A stretch of DNA of 64,000 nt, from NCBI RefSeq assembly GCF_002926065.1, contig NZ_PREZ01000003.1:126501-190500 (forward strand), read 5' to 3'. Below, one piece after another: positions 17,099 to 25,809 of this stretch. Both the position numbers and the translations under genes were made by a program. The notes below the pieces were generated by a model that saw only the letters and a list, made by a program, of their open reading frames with translations, did not search any database and was not told where the DNA came from. The DNA is from Jeotgalibacillus proteolyticus. Its GTDB lineage: Bacteria; Bacillota; Bacilli; Bacillales; Jeotgalibacillaceae. The number at the start of each line of letters is the position of its first letter. Positions within the stretch are counted from its first letter, which is position 1.

Positions 17099-17900
17099 TT
17101 GTCAGCCCCCACTTTCTATTTCCGGATAAGAACATAATAATGATCATGGCAATAATCAAAAATACGGCAATCGTTGAGCCCATGCCCCAGTCCTGTGTAA
17201 CAAGAAAATGCTGTTCAATCGCTGTACCGAGTGTGATGACCTGGTTGCCGGCGATTAAACGTGTAATCATAAACAGTGATAGTGCCGGGATAAAGACAAG
17301 CTGACAGCCCGCTTTTACGCCGTTAATTGTAAGCGGAAAAATCACCTTTCGGAAGGTTTCAAAGGACGAAGCCCCCAGATCGCGTGATGCGTCCACAAAA
17401 GCAGGATTTAATTTATCCAGCGCATTGAAAATTGGTAAAATCATAAACGGAATAAAAATATAAACAGAAACGAACACAAAGCTGAAATCAGTAAATAGAA
17501 GCTGAACAGCCCCAATGCCAATTACATCAAGAAAAGCATTAAACGGTCCGTACGTTCCAAGGATTCCAAGAAAAGCATAGACCTTTAACAGTATATTAAT
17601 CCAGGAAGGAACAATAATCAGCAAAAGCCAAAGCTGTTTATGCCTCATCTTCGTCAACACAAGTGCTGTTGGATACGAGATGAGCAGGGTGAAAAGGGTT
17701 ATTAAAAATGCATACCAAAAAGAACTGAGTGTCAGCTGAAAATACGTTGATGAAAAGAAATGCTGATAATTGCTTAAAGTAAAGCTTCCATCCAGTCCTC
17801 TAAAAGAATAAAACAGCACGAGTATAATAGGAGCAACGACAAATAATGCGATCCAAAACACGTAAGGAATGAGAAATAAATTGCGTGATTTATTTCCCAT
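17082..17900 (-). CDS. potB: Spermidine/putrescine ABC transporter permease
   Basis: This permease (about 272 residues) has the EAA loop [26 protein letters not shown]. An ATG at 17900 with GGAG seven bases upstream is chosen; the open frame to 17987 would overlap potA by almost 100 bases. It overlaps potA by 11 bases. An N-terminal [18 protein letters not shown] segment leads into the first helix, as in PotB. Confidence 0.93.
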   Translation of the reverse strand: MGNKSRNLFLIPYVFWIALFVVAPIILVLFYSFRGLDGSFTLSNYQHFFSSTYFQLTLSSFWYAFLITLFTLLISYPTALVLTKMRHKQLWLLLIIVPSWINILLKVYAFLGILGTYGPFNAFLDVIGIGAVQLLFTDFSFVFVSVYIFIPFMILPIFNALDKLNPAFVDASRDLGASSFETFRKVIFPLTINGVKAGCQLVFIPALSLFMITRLIAGNQVITLGTAIEQHFLVTQDWGMGSTIAVFLIIAMIIIMFLSGNRKWGLTSGKKA

Positions 17901-18993
17901 AACCAGACTCCGTATAGCCTTCCAGCCGCTTATCAAAATCTTCCTCTGATTCATTAAAGCGCATAACATGAATGGCTTCAGGTTCAAACGTTAAGCCTAT
18001 TCGTTCACCCACAGTAGCCTGTTTGGTTGAATGCACAAGCCATTCATTTTCATATTCATCAAAGCAGCAGATTTCGTAATGCACCCCTCTGAACAGCTGG
18101 GAATCAACCCGTACACGCAGCTTGCCGTTTTCTTCTTCCGTAATCGCCAGATCCTCAGGGCGAATAACAATTTCAACCGGTTCATCAGTCTTAAGGTCAC
18201 GGTCCACACAGGTAAATTCCTTCCCGGCAAAAGCGACTTTAAAATCCTCAACCATGACACCTGAAGTGATATTGGATTCCCCGATAAAATCAGCCACAAA
18301 GCGATTAATCGGTTCATCGTAAATATCCATTGGCGTTCCGCTTTGCTGAATAACCCCTTTGTCCATAACAAAGATTTCATCCGACATCGCAAGCGCTTCC
18401 TCCTGGTCATGTGTAACGAAAATAAAGGTAATTCCCAGGCGCTGCTGCAGCTCCTTCAGCTCATACTGCATCTCAGTTCTCAGCTTTAAATCAAGTGCTG
18501 ACAACGGTTCATCAAGTAAAATCACCTCAGGCTCATTCACTATCGCTCTTGCAATGGCCACACGCTGACGCTGACCGCCGGACATTTCACTGATCTCTCT
18601 TGTTTCGTAATCCTCGAGATTAACAAACGCCAATGCTTCTTTTACTTTTTTATCAATTTCCGCTCTTTTTTTCTTCTTAATCTTCAGCCCAAACGCCACA
18701 TTCTCATAAACATTTAAATGGGGAAATAGTGCATAGTCCTGAAAAACGGTATTTACCTGCCGTTTATGGGCAGGAACATGATTAATAATCTCTTCATTAA
18801 AATACACTTTGCCGTCAGTAGGCTCCATAAAGCCTGCGATCAGCCGAAGAATCGTCGTCTTTCCGCACCCTGATGGTCCAAGAAGTGTATAAAATTTACC
18901 TTTTTCTATTTCAAAGCTTACCTTATCCAGCACAGTTGTGTTATCAAAGCTATGCGTTACCTGGTCAAACCTTATAATTGTATTTTGATTCAA
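17890..18993 (-). CDS. potA: Spermidine/putrescine ABC transporter ATP-binding protein
   Basis: The 367-residue ATPase has Walker [10 protein letters not shown], the signature [14 protein letters not shown], Walker [13 protein letters not shown], the H-loop [13 protein letters not shown] and a C-terminal TOBE regulatory domain. It energises polyamine import and heads potABCD. The DNA-binding regulator that often precedes potA in other Firmicutes is absent; a TATAAT near 19080 on the minus strand may be the operon promoter. Confidence 0.94.
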   Translation of the reverse strand: MNQNTIIRFDQVTHSFDNTTVLDKVSFEIEKGKFYTLLGPSGCGKTTILRLIAGFMEPTDGKVYFNEEIINHVPAHKRQVNTVFQDYALFPHLNVYENVAFGLKIKKKKRAEIDKKVKEALAFVNLEDYETREISEMSGGQRQRVAIARAIVNEPEVILLDEPLSALDLKLRTEMQYELKELQQRLGITFIFVTHDQEEALAMSDEIFVMDKGVIQQSGTPMDIYDEPINRFVADFIGESNITSGVMVEDFKVAFAGKEFTCVDRDLKTDEPVEIVIRPEDLAITEEENGKLRVRVDSQLFRGVHYEICCFDEYENEWLVHSTKQATVGERIGLTFEPEAIHVMRFNESEEDFDKRLEGYTESGYGK

Positions 18994-19231
18994 TTCACCT
19001 TGCCTCCTGTTTAGTTGATTAGCCTCTCACTCTCCAAGTATTGACACGAGTCTACAGACTAACAATTTTCTAATCAAATTATACTCCATAATAATCATGA
19101 TACCAGTATAATCGATCATTTCTGCGTTGTAGAGAAATGTCTTCTGAGAGAGAACGTTGTAGAAATGGTTTTTTGTGGCCCAGAAAGTAAATCTATTGTT
19201 TTCTGTTAATTTTACTAAGTCAACGGCTTAC

Positions 19232-19267
19232 AAAAAGGAGCTGATCCATAGTGGATCAGCTCTTTTT
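19232..19267. terminator. Terminator of the SDR gene
   Basis: An 11-bp perfect stem GAGCTGATCCA / TGGATCAGCTC with a three-base loop is flanked by A5 and T5 runs. Confidence 0.9.
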
Positions 19268-19272
19268 ATTAT

Positions 19273-20070
19273 TTACCTCATGACGCTTCCGCCTGAAATT
19301 TTCATTGATTCTCCAACAATATTTTCAGCTGCGTCTGAAAGCAAAAAGATGATACTTCTGGCAACTTCCTCAGGCTGTGTGATTCTTCCCGATGGAAGCC
19401 CTTCTTCAGCGATTTTTAATTGCTCTTCAAAAGAACGGCCGGCTGCCTTTCCTTTTTTCTCGATGGCTGAGCGGCCCATTTCCGTATCGACAAATCCAGG
19501 GCATACTGCATTAACACGTACGCCATGCTCAATCGCTTCAACTGCAAACGACTGGGTAAAACCTGTCACAGCGAATTTAGAGGCACTGTAGGCAATATTT
19601 CCATGCGTTCCGCGAAGCCCTGATAAAGAGGAAACATTAACAATGGCGCCTTTCTTTTCAGGGATTAATCGTTCATAAACGAGCTGGGTTAACAGAACGG
19701 TTGAAAAATAATTTAATTCCATTACCTTTCTCATTTCTTCCTCTTCGAGCTCATCTAAAGTTCCGCCTCCGGAAATCCCTGCAGAATTAACTAAGCCTGT
19801 CAGTGTTCCGCCTTTTTGAGTCGCTTCCTCCACTAAATGCAAGCGCTCGGTGGCGTTATTTAAATCAGCAGGGATAACAATTAATTTCCCCTGGGCATTT
19901 AAGGACTCTACTTCCTTTTGCAGTTCTTCAAGCTTGTCCTCATTTCTCCCGGTAACAGAAACAGTGGCACCTGCAAGCACAGCAGCCTTAGCCGTTTCAT
20001 AGCCGATGCCGCCTGTTGCTCCGGTAATTAGAATATGTTCATCCTGTAAAGCTTGTTCTGAAAAGACCAT
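19273..20070 (-). CDS. SDR family NAD(P)-dependent oxidoreductase
   Basis: This classical short-chain dehydrogenase (265 residues) has the Rossmann TGATGGIG motif, NSAG, the catalytic Ser and YSASK, then PGFVDTEMG. An Arg after the second strand (TGRN) suggests NADPH preference. Sequence motifs resemble 3-oxoacyl-ACP-reductase-type enzymes, but the substrate cannot be assigned. GGAG precedes the ATG. It is monocistronic, between the pot operon and metC. Confidence 0.9.
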   Translation of the reverse strand: MVFSEQALQDEHILITGATGGIGYETAKAAVLAGATVSVTGRNEDKLEELQKEVESLNAQGKLIVIPADLNNATERLHLVEEATQKGGTLTGLVNSAGISGGGTLDELEEEEMRKVMELNYFSTVLLTQLVYERLIPEKKGAIVNVSSLSGLRGTHGNIAYSASKFAVTGFTQSFAVEAIEHGVRVNAVCPGFVDTEMGRSAIEKKGKAAGRSFEEQLKIAEEGLPSGRITQPEEVARSIIFLLSDAAENIVGESMKISGGSVMR

Positions 20071-20143
20071 AGTATCTACTCCTCTGAAATGGATTCTATT
20101 ATTACCCTTCCTTCATTTCAGAGTAAGTAAACGTGTGTCCCGA

Positions 20144-20174
20144 CAAAAAAAGCAGCTGAGACACTGTGTCTCAA
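20144..20174 (-). terminator. Terminator of the metI-metC operon
   Basis: TGAGACA/TGTCTCA stem followed on the minus strand by GC and a T7 run. It is the same GAGACA-type hairpin found at the ends of the type-ii repeats. Confidence 0.8.
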
Positions 20175-20225
20175 CCACTCATAACCAGTTCCCTGCGCCT
20201 CAAGTTGAATTACAGTTAGATCATC

Positions 20226-21401
20226 TCAAGCAAGCGCTTTTGGCACATGCTGTTCGACAGCGACAAGTGCCTGCTGAATATCGGTTAGCAGGTCATCCAC
20301 GTTCTCAAGGCCTACAGATAAGCGTAATAAGCCGTCTGTAATTCCTCGTTTTTCCCGCTCTTCTACCGGCATTGCGGCATGAGACATAGTGGCAGGATAG
20401 GAGAGAATGGATTCTACTGCTCCTAGACTTACAGCAAATACCGGGATTTTCAGCTTATCTACAAATATTTCCGCGCACTTCTTGTCCGGTAAACGGAAAG
20501 ATAAAACTGCTCCAGGTCCTGTTGCCTGCCGCTTATGAATCGGATATCCATCATGGAATGAAAAGCCAGGGTAATACACTTCTTCAATAACCTGATGGTG
20601 ATGCAGGTACTGAGCTATCTGAGTTGCAGATTGTGAAGATTGATTTAAACGCACACTCAGCGTTTTCATTCCTCTAAGCAGCAGCCAGCAATCCTGCACG
20701 CCTAAAATTGAGCCAAATGAATTTTGAACAAACTTTAATCTTGCGCCCAGCTCCTCATTTTTTGCAACAGCGAGTCCTGCTACTACATCACTATGACCTG
20801 ATAAAAATTTAGTTGCACTGTGAAGCACAAGATCGGCTCCAAGATCAAGCGGTTTTTGCAGAAGCGGCGTCATAAATGTGTTATCGACAAATGTTAAACA
20901 GCCATGAGCTTTAGCCACCTTTGCTACCCCTTCAATATCGGTAATATTCAAACAGGGGTTGGACGGTGTTTCTACATAGATTACCTTTGTATTGGGCTGC
21001 ACACTGCGCGCTGTCTCATTTAAATCTGTCATATCAATAAAAGTGTGATCAATATTAAACTGAGTCAGCACCTGGGTAATCACTCGGAAGGTTCCACCAT
21101 AGACATCCTTTGAAACCAGCACATGATCCCCTGCTTCTAAAAGCATAAAAGCCGAAGAAATAGCGGCCATGCCAGAAGCGAACGCAAAGCCCTGGGCTCC
21201 ATTTTCAAGCTCGGCAATGGTATTTTCGAGTGCCTGCCTCGTTGGATTCCCGGAGCGGCTGTAATCAAAGGGACCAAATTCATTGATTGATTCCTGATGA
21301 AATGTTGAGGAATAATGCAGCGGTACATTTACTGCTCCTGTTTGCTTATCAATAAAATCCGGCTGATGCAAAAGCTTGGTTTCAAACTGACGATCTGTCA
21401 T
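20226..21401 (-). CDS. metC: Cystathionine beta-lyase
   Basis: This 391-residue Cys/Met-metabolism PLP enzyme cleaves cystathionine to homocysteine, pyruvate and ammonia. PLP-lysine motif HSATKFLSGHSDVVAG, SGMAAIS and ETPSNP are present. Order and overlap with metI match the B. subtilis metI-metC pair (yjcI-yjcJ), which is the main reason for calling it a lyase rather than a gamma-synthase. AGGAGG lies nine bases before the ATG, inside the metI 3' end (20-base overlap). SAM control comes from the S-box before metI. Confidence 0.9.
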   Translation of the reverse strand: MTDRQFETKLLHQPDFIDKQTGAVNVPLHYSSTFHQESINEFGPFDYSRSGNPTRQALENTIAELENGAQGFAFASGMAAISSAFMLLEAGDHVLVSKDVYGGTFRVITQVLTQFNIDHTFIDMTDLNETARSVQPNTKVIYVETPSNPCLNITDIEGVAKVAKAHGCLTFVDNTFMTPLLQKPLDLGADLVLHSATKFLSGHSDVVAGLAVAKNEELGARLKFVQNSFGSILGVQDCWLLLRGMKTLSVRLNQSSQSATQIAQYLHHHQVIEEVYYPGFSFHDGYPIHKRQATGPGAVLSFRLPDKKCAEIFVDKLKIPVFAVSLGAVESILSYPATMSHAAMPVEEREKRGITDGLLRLSVGLENVDDLLTDIQQALVAVEQHVPKALA

Positions 21402-22515
21402 ATGATGATTCCTCCTTTTGTGCTCTTTCCAGGGCGTGTTTTAGATCATGCTTTAAGTCGTCAATATGCTCAATACCTACGGAAAATCTTAATAATCGCT
21501 CACAAATGCCTCGCTGCCGCCTCTCCTCTACAGGTATATCCGCATGAGTCTGGGTTGAAGGATACGTGATAAAGCTTTCAACCCCACCAAGACTCTCCGC
21601 AAATGTGATCAGTCCAAGAGAACGTAAGAATGGATCAACCCAGGCCTCATCACCGAGCCGGAATGAAACCATTCCGCCGACACCCGGATAGAGCACGTCT
21701 GTAATGCCTGTCTGGTGTTCTAAGAATTCGGCTATACTTTTTGCATTTTCCTGATGGCGGTCCATTCTAAGCGATAAGGTTTTTAGTCCTCTTATTAAAA
21801 GCCAACAATCAATGGGTGCCAAAACCGCACCTGCTCCATTATGAATCGCAAACAACCGCTCGCATATTTCCTGGCCCTTTGCTACAACTAATCCGGCAAG
21901 AACATCATTATGCCCGCCAATGTATTTAGTCGCACTGTGAATGACGATGTCAGCGCCTAAAGGAATCGGTTTTTGAAGATAAGGTGTTAGAAATGTGTTA
22001 TCAACGATGGTTAACAGCTGATGTTCCTTTGCCAGGGCTGCAACGGCACCTATATCTGAAATATGCATTAACGGATTAGTAGGGGTTTCTACAAAAACCG
22101 CTCGAGTGTTGGGACAAATTGACCTCTTTACTTCTGCCAGGTCATTCGTGTTCACATACCTTGTTTTTATACCGTAAGCTTCTTCATAATGCTTTAGGAG
22201 CCGGTAGGTCCCTCCGTAAATATCATCTGAAGCGATGATCACTTCTCCTTGTTTGAAGAGTGATAAAACGAGCTGCACTGCGGCCATGCCTGAGCTTGTT
22301 GCGTATCCTTCATCCCCCTCTTCCAGGCGCGCGATCCCTTCCTCGAGTATGGCGCGTGTAGGGTTTTTCGTGCGCGTATAGTCATAGCCGGTGGAATCAC
22401 CAATTCCGGGATGACGGTAGGCTGTTGAAAAGTAAACCGGCGGGTTGACCGTTCCTGTTTCTTCTTCGCTTCTGTTTCCTAGCTGTGCAAAAAGTGTTTC
22501 CGGGTGATAAGTCAT
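21382..22515 (-). CDS. metI: Cystathionine gamma-synthase / O-acetylhomoserine thiolyase
   Basis: The 377-residue PLP enzyme condenses O-acetylhomoserine with cysteine to cystathionine; the B. subtilis enzyme also accepts sulfide. SSGMAAVQLV, ETPTNPLMHISD, VDNTFLTPYLQKP and the PLP lysine in HSATKYIGGHNDVLAG are visible. The ATG at 22515 has AGGAGG nine bases upstream; the extension to 22545 has no site. It is the first gene after an S-box, followed by overlapping metC. Confidence 0.92.
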   Translation of the reverse strand: MTYHPETLFAQLGNRSEEETGTVNPPVYFSTAYRHPGIGDSTGYDYTRTKNPTRAILEEGIARLEEGDEGYATSSGMAAVQLVLSLFKQGEVIIASDDIYGGTYRLLKHYEEAYGIKTRYVNTNDLAEVKRSICPNTRAVFVETPTNPLMHISDIGAVAALAKEHQLLTIVDNTFLTPYLQKPIPLGADIVIHSATKYIGGHNDVLAGLVVAKGQEICERLFAIHNGAGAVLAPIDCWLLIRGLKTLSLRMDRHQENAKSIAEFLEHQTGITDVLYPGVGGMVSFRLGDEAWVDPFLRSLGLITFAESLGGVESFITYPSTQTHADIPVEERRQRGICERLLRFSVGIEHIDDLKHDLKHALERAQKEESSYDRSSV

Positions 22516-22595
22516 TAATGAGTTCCTCCTAAGGTCATGGATCATGGCCGGTTTTTTATCAATTTTAAGGTTATTTTTTCAGGAATTTAAAATGA

Positions 22596-22746
22596 AAAAG
22601 GACCTTTCTTATAAGAAGAAGGTCCGCTATTTATCGCAGTTCTCCTTATCGTTCAGGGGTTTAAACCTGCTGGAATTAGCACCATGCCAAATGTGGCTGG
22701 TTGCTGAGGTGTCAAAGGGCCAGTCCCTCAACCTCTCTAGATAAGT
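22596..22746 (-). promoter_or_regulatory. SAM-I (S-box) riboswitch with terminator, upstream of metI
   Basis: The minus strand shows CTTATCTAGAGAGG-TTGAGGGAC, GGCCC, CAGCAACC, GGTGCTAATTCCAGCAGG and the closing GATAAGGAG (aptamer about 22642-22746). A terminator GGACCTTCTT/AAGAAAGGTCC plus T5 follows at 22596-22625. Confidence 0.97.
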
Positions 22747-22780
22747 TGGTCTATTAAGTTAGTAAGTTAGAATGCGTTTC

Positions 22781-23180
22781 GGAGCTAAACGCCCGTTTCC
22801 GCTTTTGTTTCATCCAGCTCCAACGGGCAGGGGCTCGAGTCATAAGTCATCCCACCCAATAGGTAAAAAGCGCCTATCTGTGCGGGCTGCATTATGCTTT
22901 TCGCCCCTAAACGCCCGTTTCCGCTTTTGATTCGTCCAGCTCCAGGCGCTAGCCCCTCGAGTCATATGCCACCCTGCCCAGTAGGCAAAAAGCGCCTACT
23001 TGTGCAGGTCGTCTTATGCTTCTCGGGCCTGAACGAGCGCCTTCCGCTTTTGATTCGTCCAGCTCCAACGGGCAGCTCCTCGGATCATAAGCCACTCCTC
23101 CATTCAGGCAAAAAGCGCCCGATTGGACGATCGTCTTATGTCTGTCGGAGCTAAACGCCCGTTTCCGCTTTTGATTCAGA
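22781..23180. repeat. Tandem repeat, ~122-bp unit, three copies plus a partial fourth
   Basis: GGAGCTAAACGCCCGTTTCC-type blocks recur at about 22781, 22904, 23025 and 23147 (spacing 123, 121, 122). Each unit has TCCAGCTCCA near its start and a hairpin with an AAAAAGC loop (for example GTAGGC-AAAAAGC-GCCTAC) enclosed by CATAAG/CTTATG. Stem bases differ between units but stay largely paired. An 86-codon ORF across it is spurious. Confidence 0.85.
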
Positions 23181-23280
23181 ATTGTTTGATTTGTTGTTTT
23201 ATACGGTACATTAGATTATGAGATTAATCAAGGGGAAATGACTAATTTTATTATTTTTTTGAGATTTAATGGGATTTGAA

Positions 23281-23448
23281 AGCCCTTATCCGCTTTACGG
23301 AAGCGGATAAGGGCTCTTGAGGGGGCGCCGCTTTTATTCAATAACCTTAGGATTGAAACGGTGCGAACGAGTCAATCAACGGTTAGTTGTGTATGAATCA
23401 GCGGCTTTACAAATCATTCTGTAAGGGTGCCTTTAAATGAGAATGATT
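23281..23448 (-). ncRNA. Candidate Fur-regulated small RNA
   Basis: A sigma-A promoter with an overlapping Fur box (23438-23483) would start a minus-strand transcript near 23448. It ends at a 15-bp perfect hairpin (AGCCCTTATCCGCTT and its complement, loop five, 23281-23315), about 168 nt. No convincing gene lies between. A C-rich stretch GCGCCCCCTC sits just before the hairpin; C-rich unpaired stretches are how B. subtilis FsrA pairs with Shine-Dalgarno sequences. Against the idea, only a short T tract follows the hairpin. Confidence 0.5.
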
Positions 23449-23483
23449 TTCATTATTATATAAATTCTCTTAAGATTTGTCTA
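23438..23483 (-). promoter_or_regulatory. Sigma-A promoter overlapped by a Fur box
   Basis: On the minus strand TAGACA (23478-23483) and TATAAT (23455-23460) are 17 bp apart. TGAGAATGATTTTCA (23438-23452), a 7-1-7 inverted repeat differing from TGATAATNATTATCA at only two positions, lies at the transcription start. Confidence 0.75.
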
Positions 23484-23527
23484 GTATTTATCTGTTAATC
23501 AGGTTTTTTTCTCTCAGCGGTTTCATT

Positions 23528-24511
23528 TTATTGATTGCCTTGAGATGAGGTTGCGGCTGTCGCAGCGGTCATCGTCGCAATTACTGCAGCCTGCTGGGCC
23601 TGCAGAATGGATTCAACCGTTGAGGCCAGACCTGCATTCAACACCTGTTCATCTTCCAGTTCCTTTAAGATCACCACACGGACTGCGATCATAAAGCAAT
23701 GATCCTTGTACCATTTAAATTTACTGACACTAATAAGCTGCTCGTAGATCGCAATTATTTTTGGAAGCAGAGCAGATGGAGGTCCAACAAGACTCAGTAC
23801 ACCAACAATAGGAAGATGAAGACCGCGCAGCCTGATTTTATTTGTTTTTAAATCATCTACCCAGGTAACAAAGTTTTGAACGAGCACCTCACGATTTTCA
23901 TGCTTGCCGTATGTAAGGATTTGAGAAACAAACTGCCGGTTGTTCCCCTTCCATAATGCAACATGAAGTTCTTCATAATAATAGGCCATGTCATCCAGCA
24001 GTTGATTCATTTCTCCTTCCTCTTCTGCCAGCAGAACGGATAATGGGTAATCCTCATGAGACGTTAAAAAGAAATGCTGCTTCTTAATGCCATCGTACAT
24101 TTCCTTCGCCCGTACCACCTGGTCAGAGAGCATTCTGTCATCCTCTTTCAGCGACATAAATAATGCATATGCCGCTATGTAACTGTGTGGACTTCGCTGG
24201 AAACCCGCCTCAATTAATGAATCATAGCATCGCTGAATTTCCTTATACGAAGCCTTCGGGTCTTTTGGCTGGTTTAATAGCAGCCCGGCCAAGGAATAAC
24301 GAAGAGAGGATTGGACGTATGAAAAAGCACTTGATTCTTCTTTTATATAATCAGCCAATTTAGTAAACGCCTGTAGATCGAATTCATAGCCGCTTCCTGC
24401 ATATTGGGATGCAATCATCATTAACACGCCATTATCCACACGCCATTTGTACTTTTGTCTTAAGGCTTCATAGTACTCAGTAAACTGTTGTATTTGCTCG
24501 CTGTATTCCAC
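23528..24511 (-). CDS. DUF4003 family protein
   Basis: This protein (about 327 residues) is almost wholly alpha-helical by composition, with the N-terminal block DNGVLMMIASQYAG and later FTKLADYIKEESSAFSYVQSSLRYSLAGLL that I associate with DUF4003. The tail is Ala/Thr/Gln-rich and probably disordered. Function is unknown. A GGAGGGG site best fits the GTG at 24511 rather than the ATG at 24529. It follows the fusB-like gene closely on the same strand and could be cotranscribed with it. Confidence 0.75.
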   Translation of the reverse strand: MEYSEQIQQFTEYYEALRQKYKWRVDNGVLMMIASQYAGSGYEFDLQAFTKLADYIKEESSAFSYVQSSLRYSLAGLLLNQPKDPKASYKEIQRCYDSLIEAGFQRSPHSYIAAYALFMSLKEDDRMLSDQVVRAKEMYDGIKKQHFFLTSHEDYPLSVLLAEEEGEMNQLLDDMAYYYEELHVALWKGNNRQFVSQILTYGKHENREVLVQNFVTWVDDLKTNKIRLRGLHLPIVGVLSLVGPPSALLPKIIAIYEQLISVSKFKWYKDHCFMIAVRVVILKELEDEQVLNAGLASTVESILQAQQAAVIATMTAATAATSSQGNQ

Positions 24512-24550
24512 TGCAGCCCCTCCGTTCATCGTTATGGGTTTTAAATTCTT

Positions 24551-25189
24551 TTAATCAATAATTTGTTCAATAAATTGCTCGAGCTTATCTTTCTTTTGAA
24601 TATACTGGTTGCACTCCCTGCTGTCATAGCAGACGAATTTGCCAAATGCTTTCTCATTTTCCTCTGAGGTTCTCTGCTTGGGGACGGACATAAAAGCGAC
24701 ATCACCATAACGTCCGCAAATCTCACACATGCTTTTCTTCGTGGAAATGACATATCTTCCTTCTACACCGATCAATTTTCCGTTGATCAAACAGATCATA
24801 TAATGCCTGCTTGCTCCGATGTCCTTCCAGCCTAAATAGGTGGTTGCGGTAAAGTCAACATCCTTTAATATGGGAAGCTTTAACCGCTTTGTTTTTGGGA
24901 ATAGCTCCTTCACATCCCTCTGTGTTAAATCCGGAAAGGAAAGCCTGTAAGGGTGAAGCTCCTTTAAAAACTCCACCCTGTCTTCTTCGGTCCTGAGATC
25001 TGAAACCCTTGACAGAAGCTCTTCCTGCTCCTCCGATAATTCACAGAACGCATCTTTTACATTCCACTCGGTACCAGCTCTTACAGCCTCCTCTACATCC
25101 CGATCAATGGTGCCATGAACCTGTTTTTGTAAAAGCGTTGCCTGATGTTTTATGACATTAAATTGATGGTTTTGAATAAAAGGTTCCAT
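24551..25189 (-). CDS. FusB/FusC-like EF-G-binding protein
   Basis: The 212-residue protein matches the FusB family across its length: an N-terminal helical half, the KLKLPILKDVDF...YLGWKDIGASRHYMI block and a C-terminal zinc finger with CEICGRYGDV and CYDSRECNQY. FusB proteins bind elongation factor G on the ribosome and release it, giving fusidic acid resistance in staphylococci. Chromosomal homologues in bacilli may serve this or a housekeeping translation role. AAAGGAG precedes the ATG. Confidence 0.85.
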   Translation of the reverse strand: MEPFIQNHQFNVIKHQATLLQKQVHGTIDRDVEEAVRAGTEWNVKDAFCELSEEQEELLSRVSDLRTEEDRVEFLKELHPYRLSFPDLTQRDVKELFPKTKRLKLPILKDVDFTATTYLGWKDIGASRHYMICLINGKLIGVEGRYVISTKKSMCEICGRYGDVAFMSVPKQRTSEENEKAFGKFVCYDSRECNQYIQKKDKLEQFIEQIID

Positions 25190-25220
25190 GGTTGTCTCCT
25201 TTCATCAGTGTAAATCCCTT

Positions 25221-25643
25221 TTATAGATCCTTTTTAAATACAAAGCTTGCCCGGTCGTATGCACCTTTTTCTTCATAAAACCTGTGTGCATCCTGCCGAT
25301 TAAGCCCTGAGGACAGTGCTACTTTGGAAAATCCATGGCTTGCGGCATAGCCTTCTACAAAGCTGAGCAGTTCCTTCCCGAACCCTTTTGATCGTTCGTT
25401 TTCATCTGTTACCAGATCACAAATCCAAATAAATCGCCCATAATAAAGAGTTGTCATTGGCATAAAACCGACTAACCCTTTTACCTCGTTATTTTCCCAT
25501 ACCCCAACTAATTTATATTGATGCTCTGTTTTTGCTGCTTGTGTCAGGGAAATAAATTCTTCCTCTGATACATGAGTACGCAGCTGCTTCATTAATGGAT
25601 AAACGTCCTTCCATTGTTCGGGGATCACTTCTTTTATATTCAT
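25221..25643 (-). CDS. GNAT N-acetyltransferase
   Basis: The 140-residue GNAT-fold protein shows CDLVTDENERSKGFGKELLSFVEGYA, which holds the acetyl-CoA pyrophosphate loop (RSKGFG), and a C-terminal SSGLNRQDAHRFYEEKG. Substrate unknown. AGGAGG precedes the ATG. It lies 32 bases upstream of the fusB-like gene on the same strand, so the three genes down to DUF4003 may form an operon. Confidence 0.85.
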   Translation of the reverse strand: MNIKEVIPEQWKDVYPLMKQLRTHVSEEEFISLTQAAKTEHQYKLVGVWENNEVKGLVGFMPMTTLYYGRFIWICDLVTDENERSKGFGKELLSFVEGYAASHGFSKVALSSGLNRQDAHRFYEEKGAYDRASFVFKKDL

Positions 25644-25809
25644 TCAATACATTCCTCCTGTTTACTATTCCCTATTCGATTTTAAATTCTCTTTCTCCTT
25701 TATTTAATTTTTTCCCGCCTGCCGCTAGGGCTTCTTATACATTCTGCTTGTTCTCTTCCTGCTGTAGAGGTACACTTCGGATAGATGAAAATGAGAGGAT
25801 GAGGAATTG

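Noticed and set aside
22894-23154. 86-codon ORF in the 122-bp repeat block
   Set aside because: The protein simply mirrors the tandem DNA repeat; no ribosome binding site.
23200-23345. Short TTG-initiated ORF inside the sRNA candidate (minus strand)
   Set aside because: It spans the hairpin, has no usable ribosome binding site and does not resemble FbpA, FbpB or FbpC as far as I can recall them.
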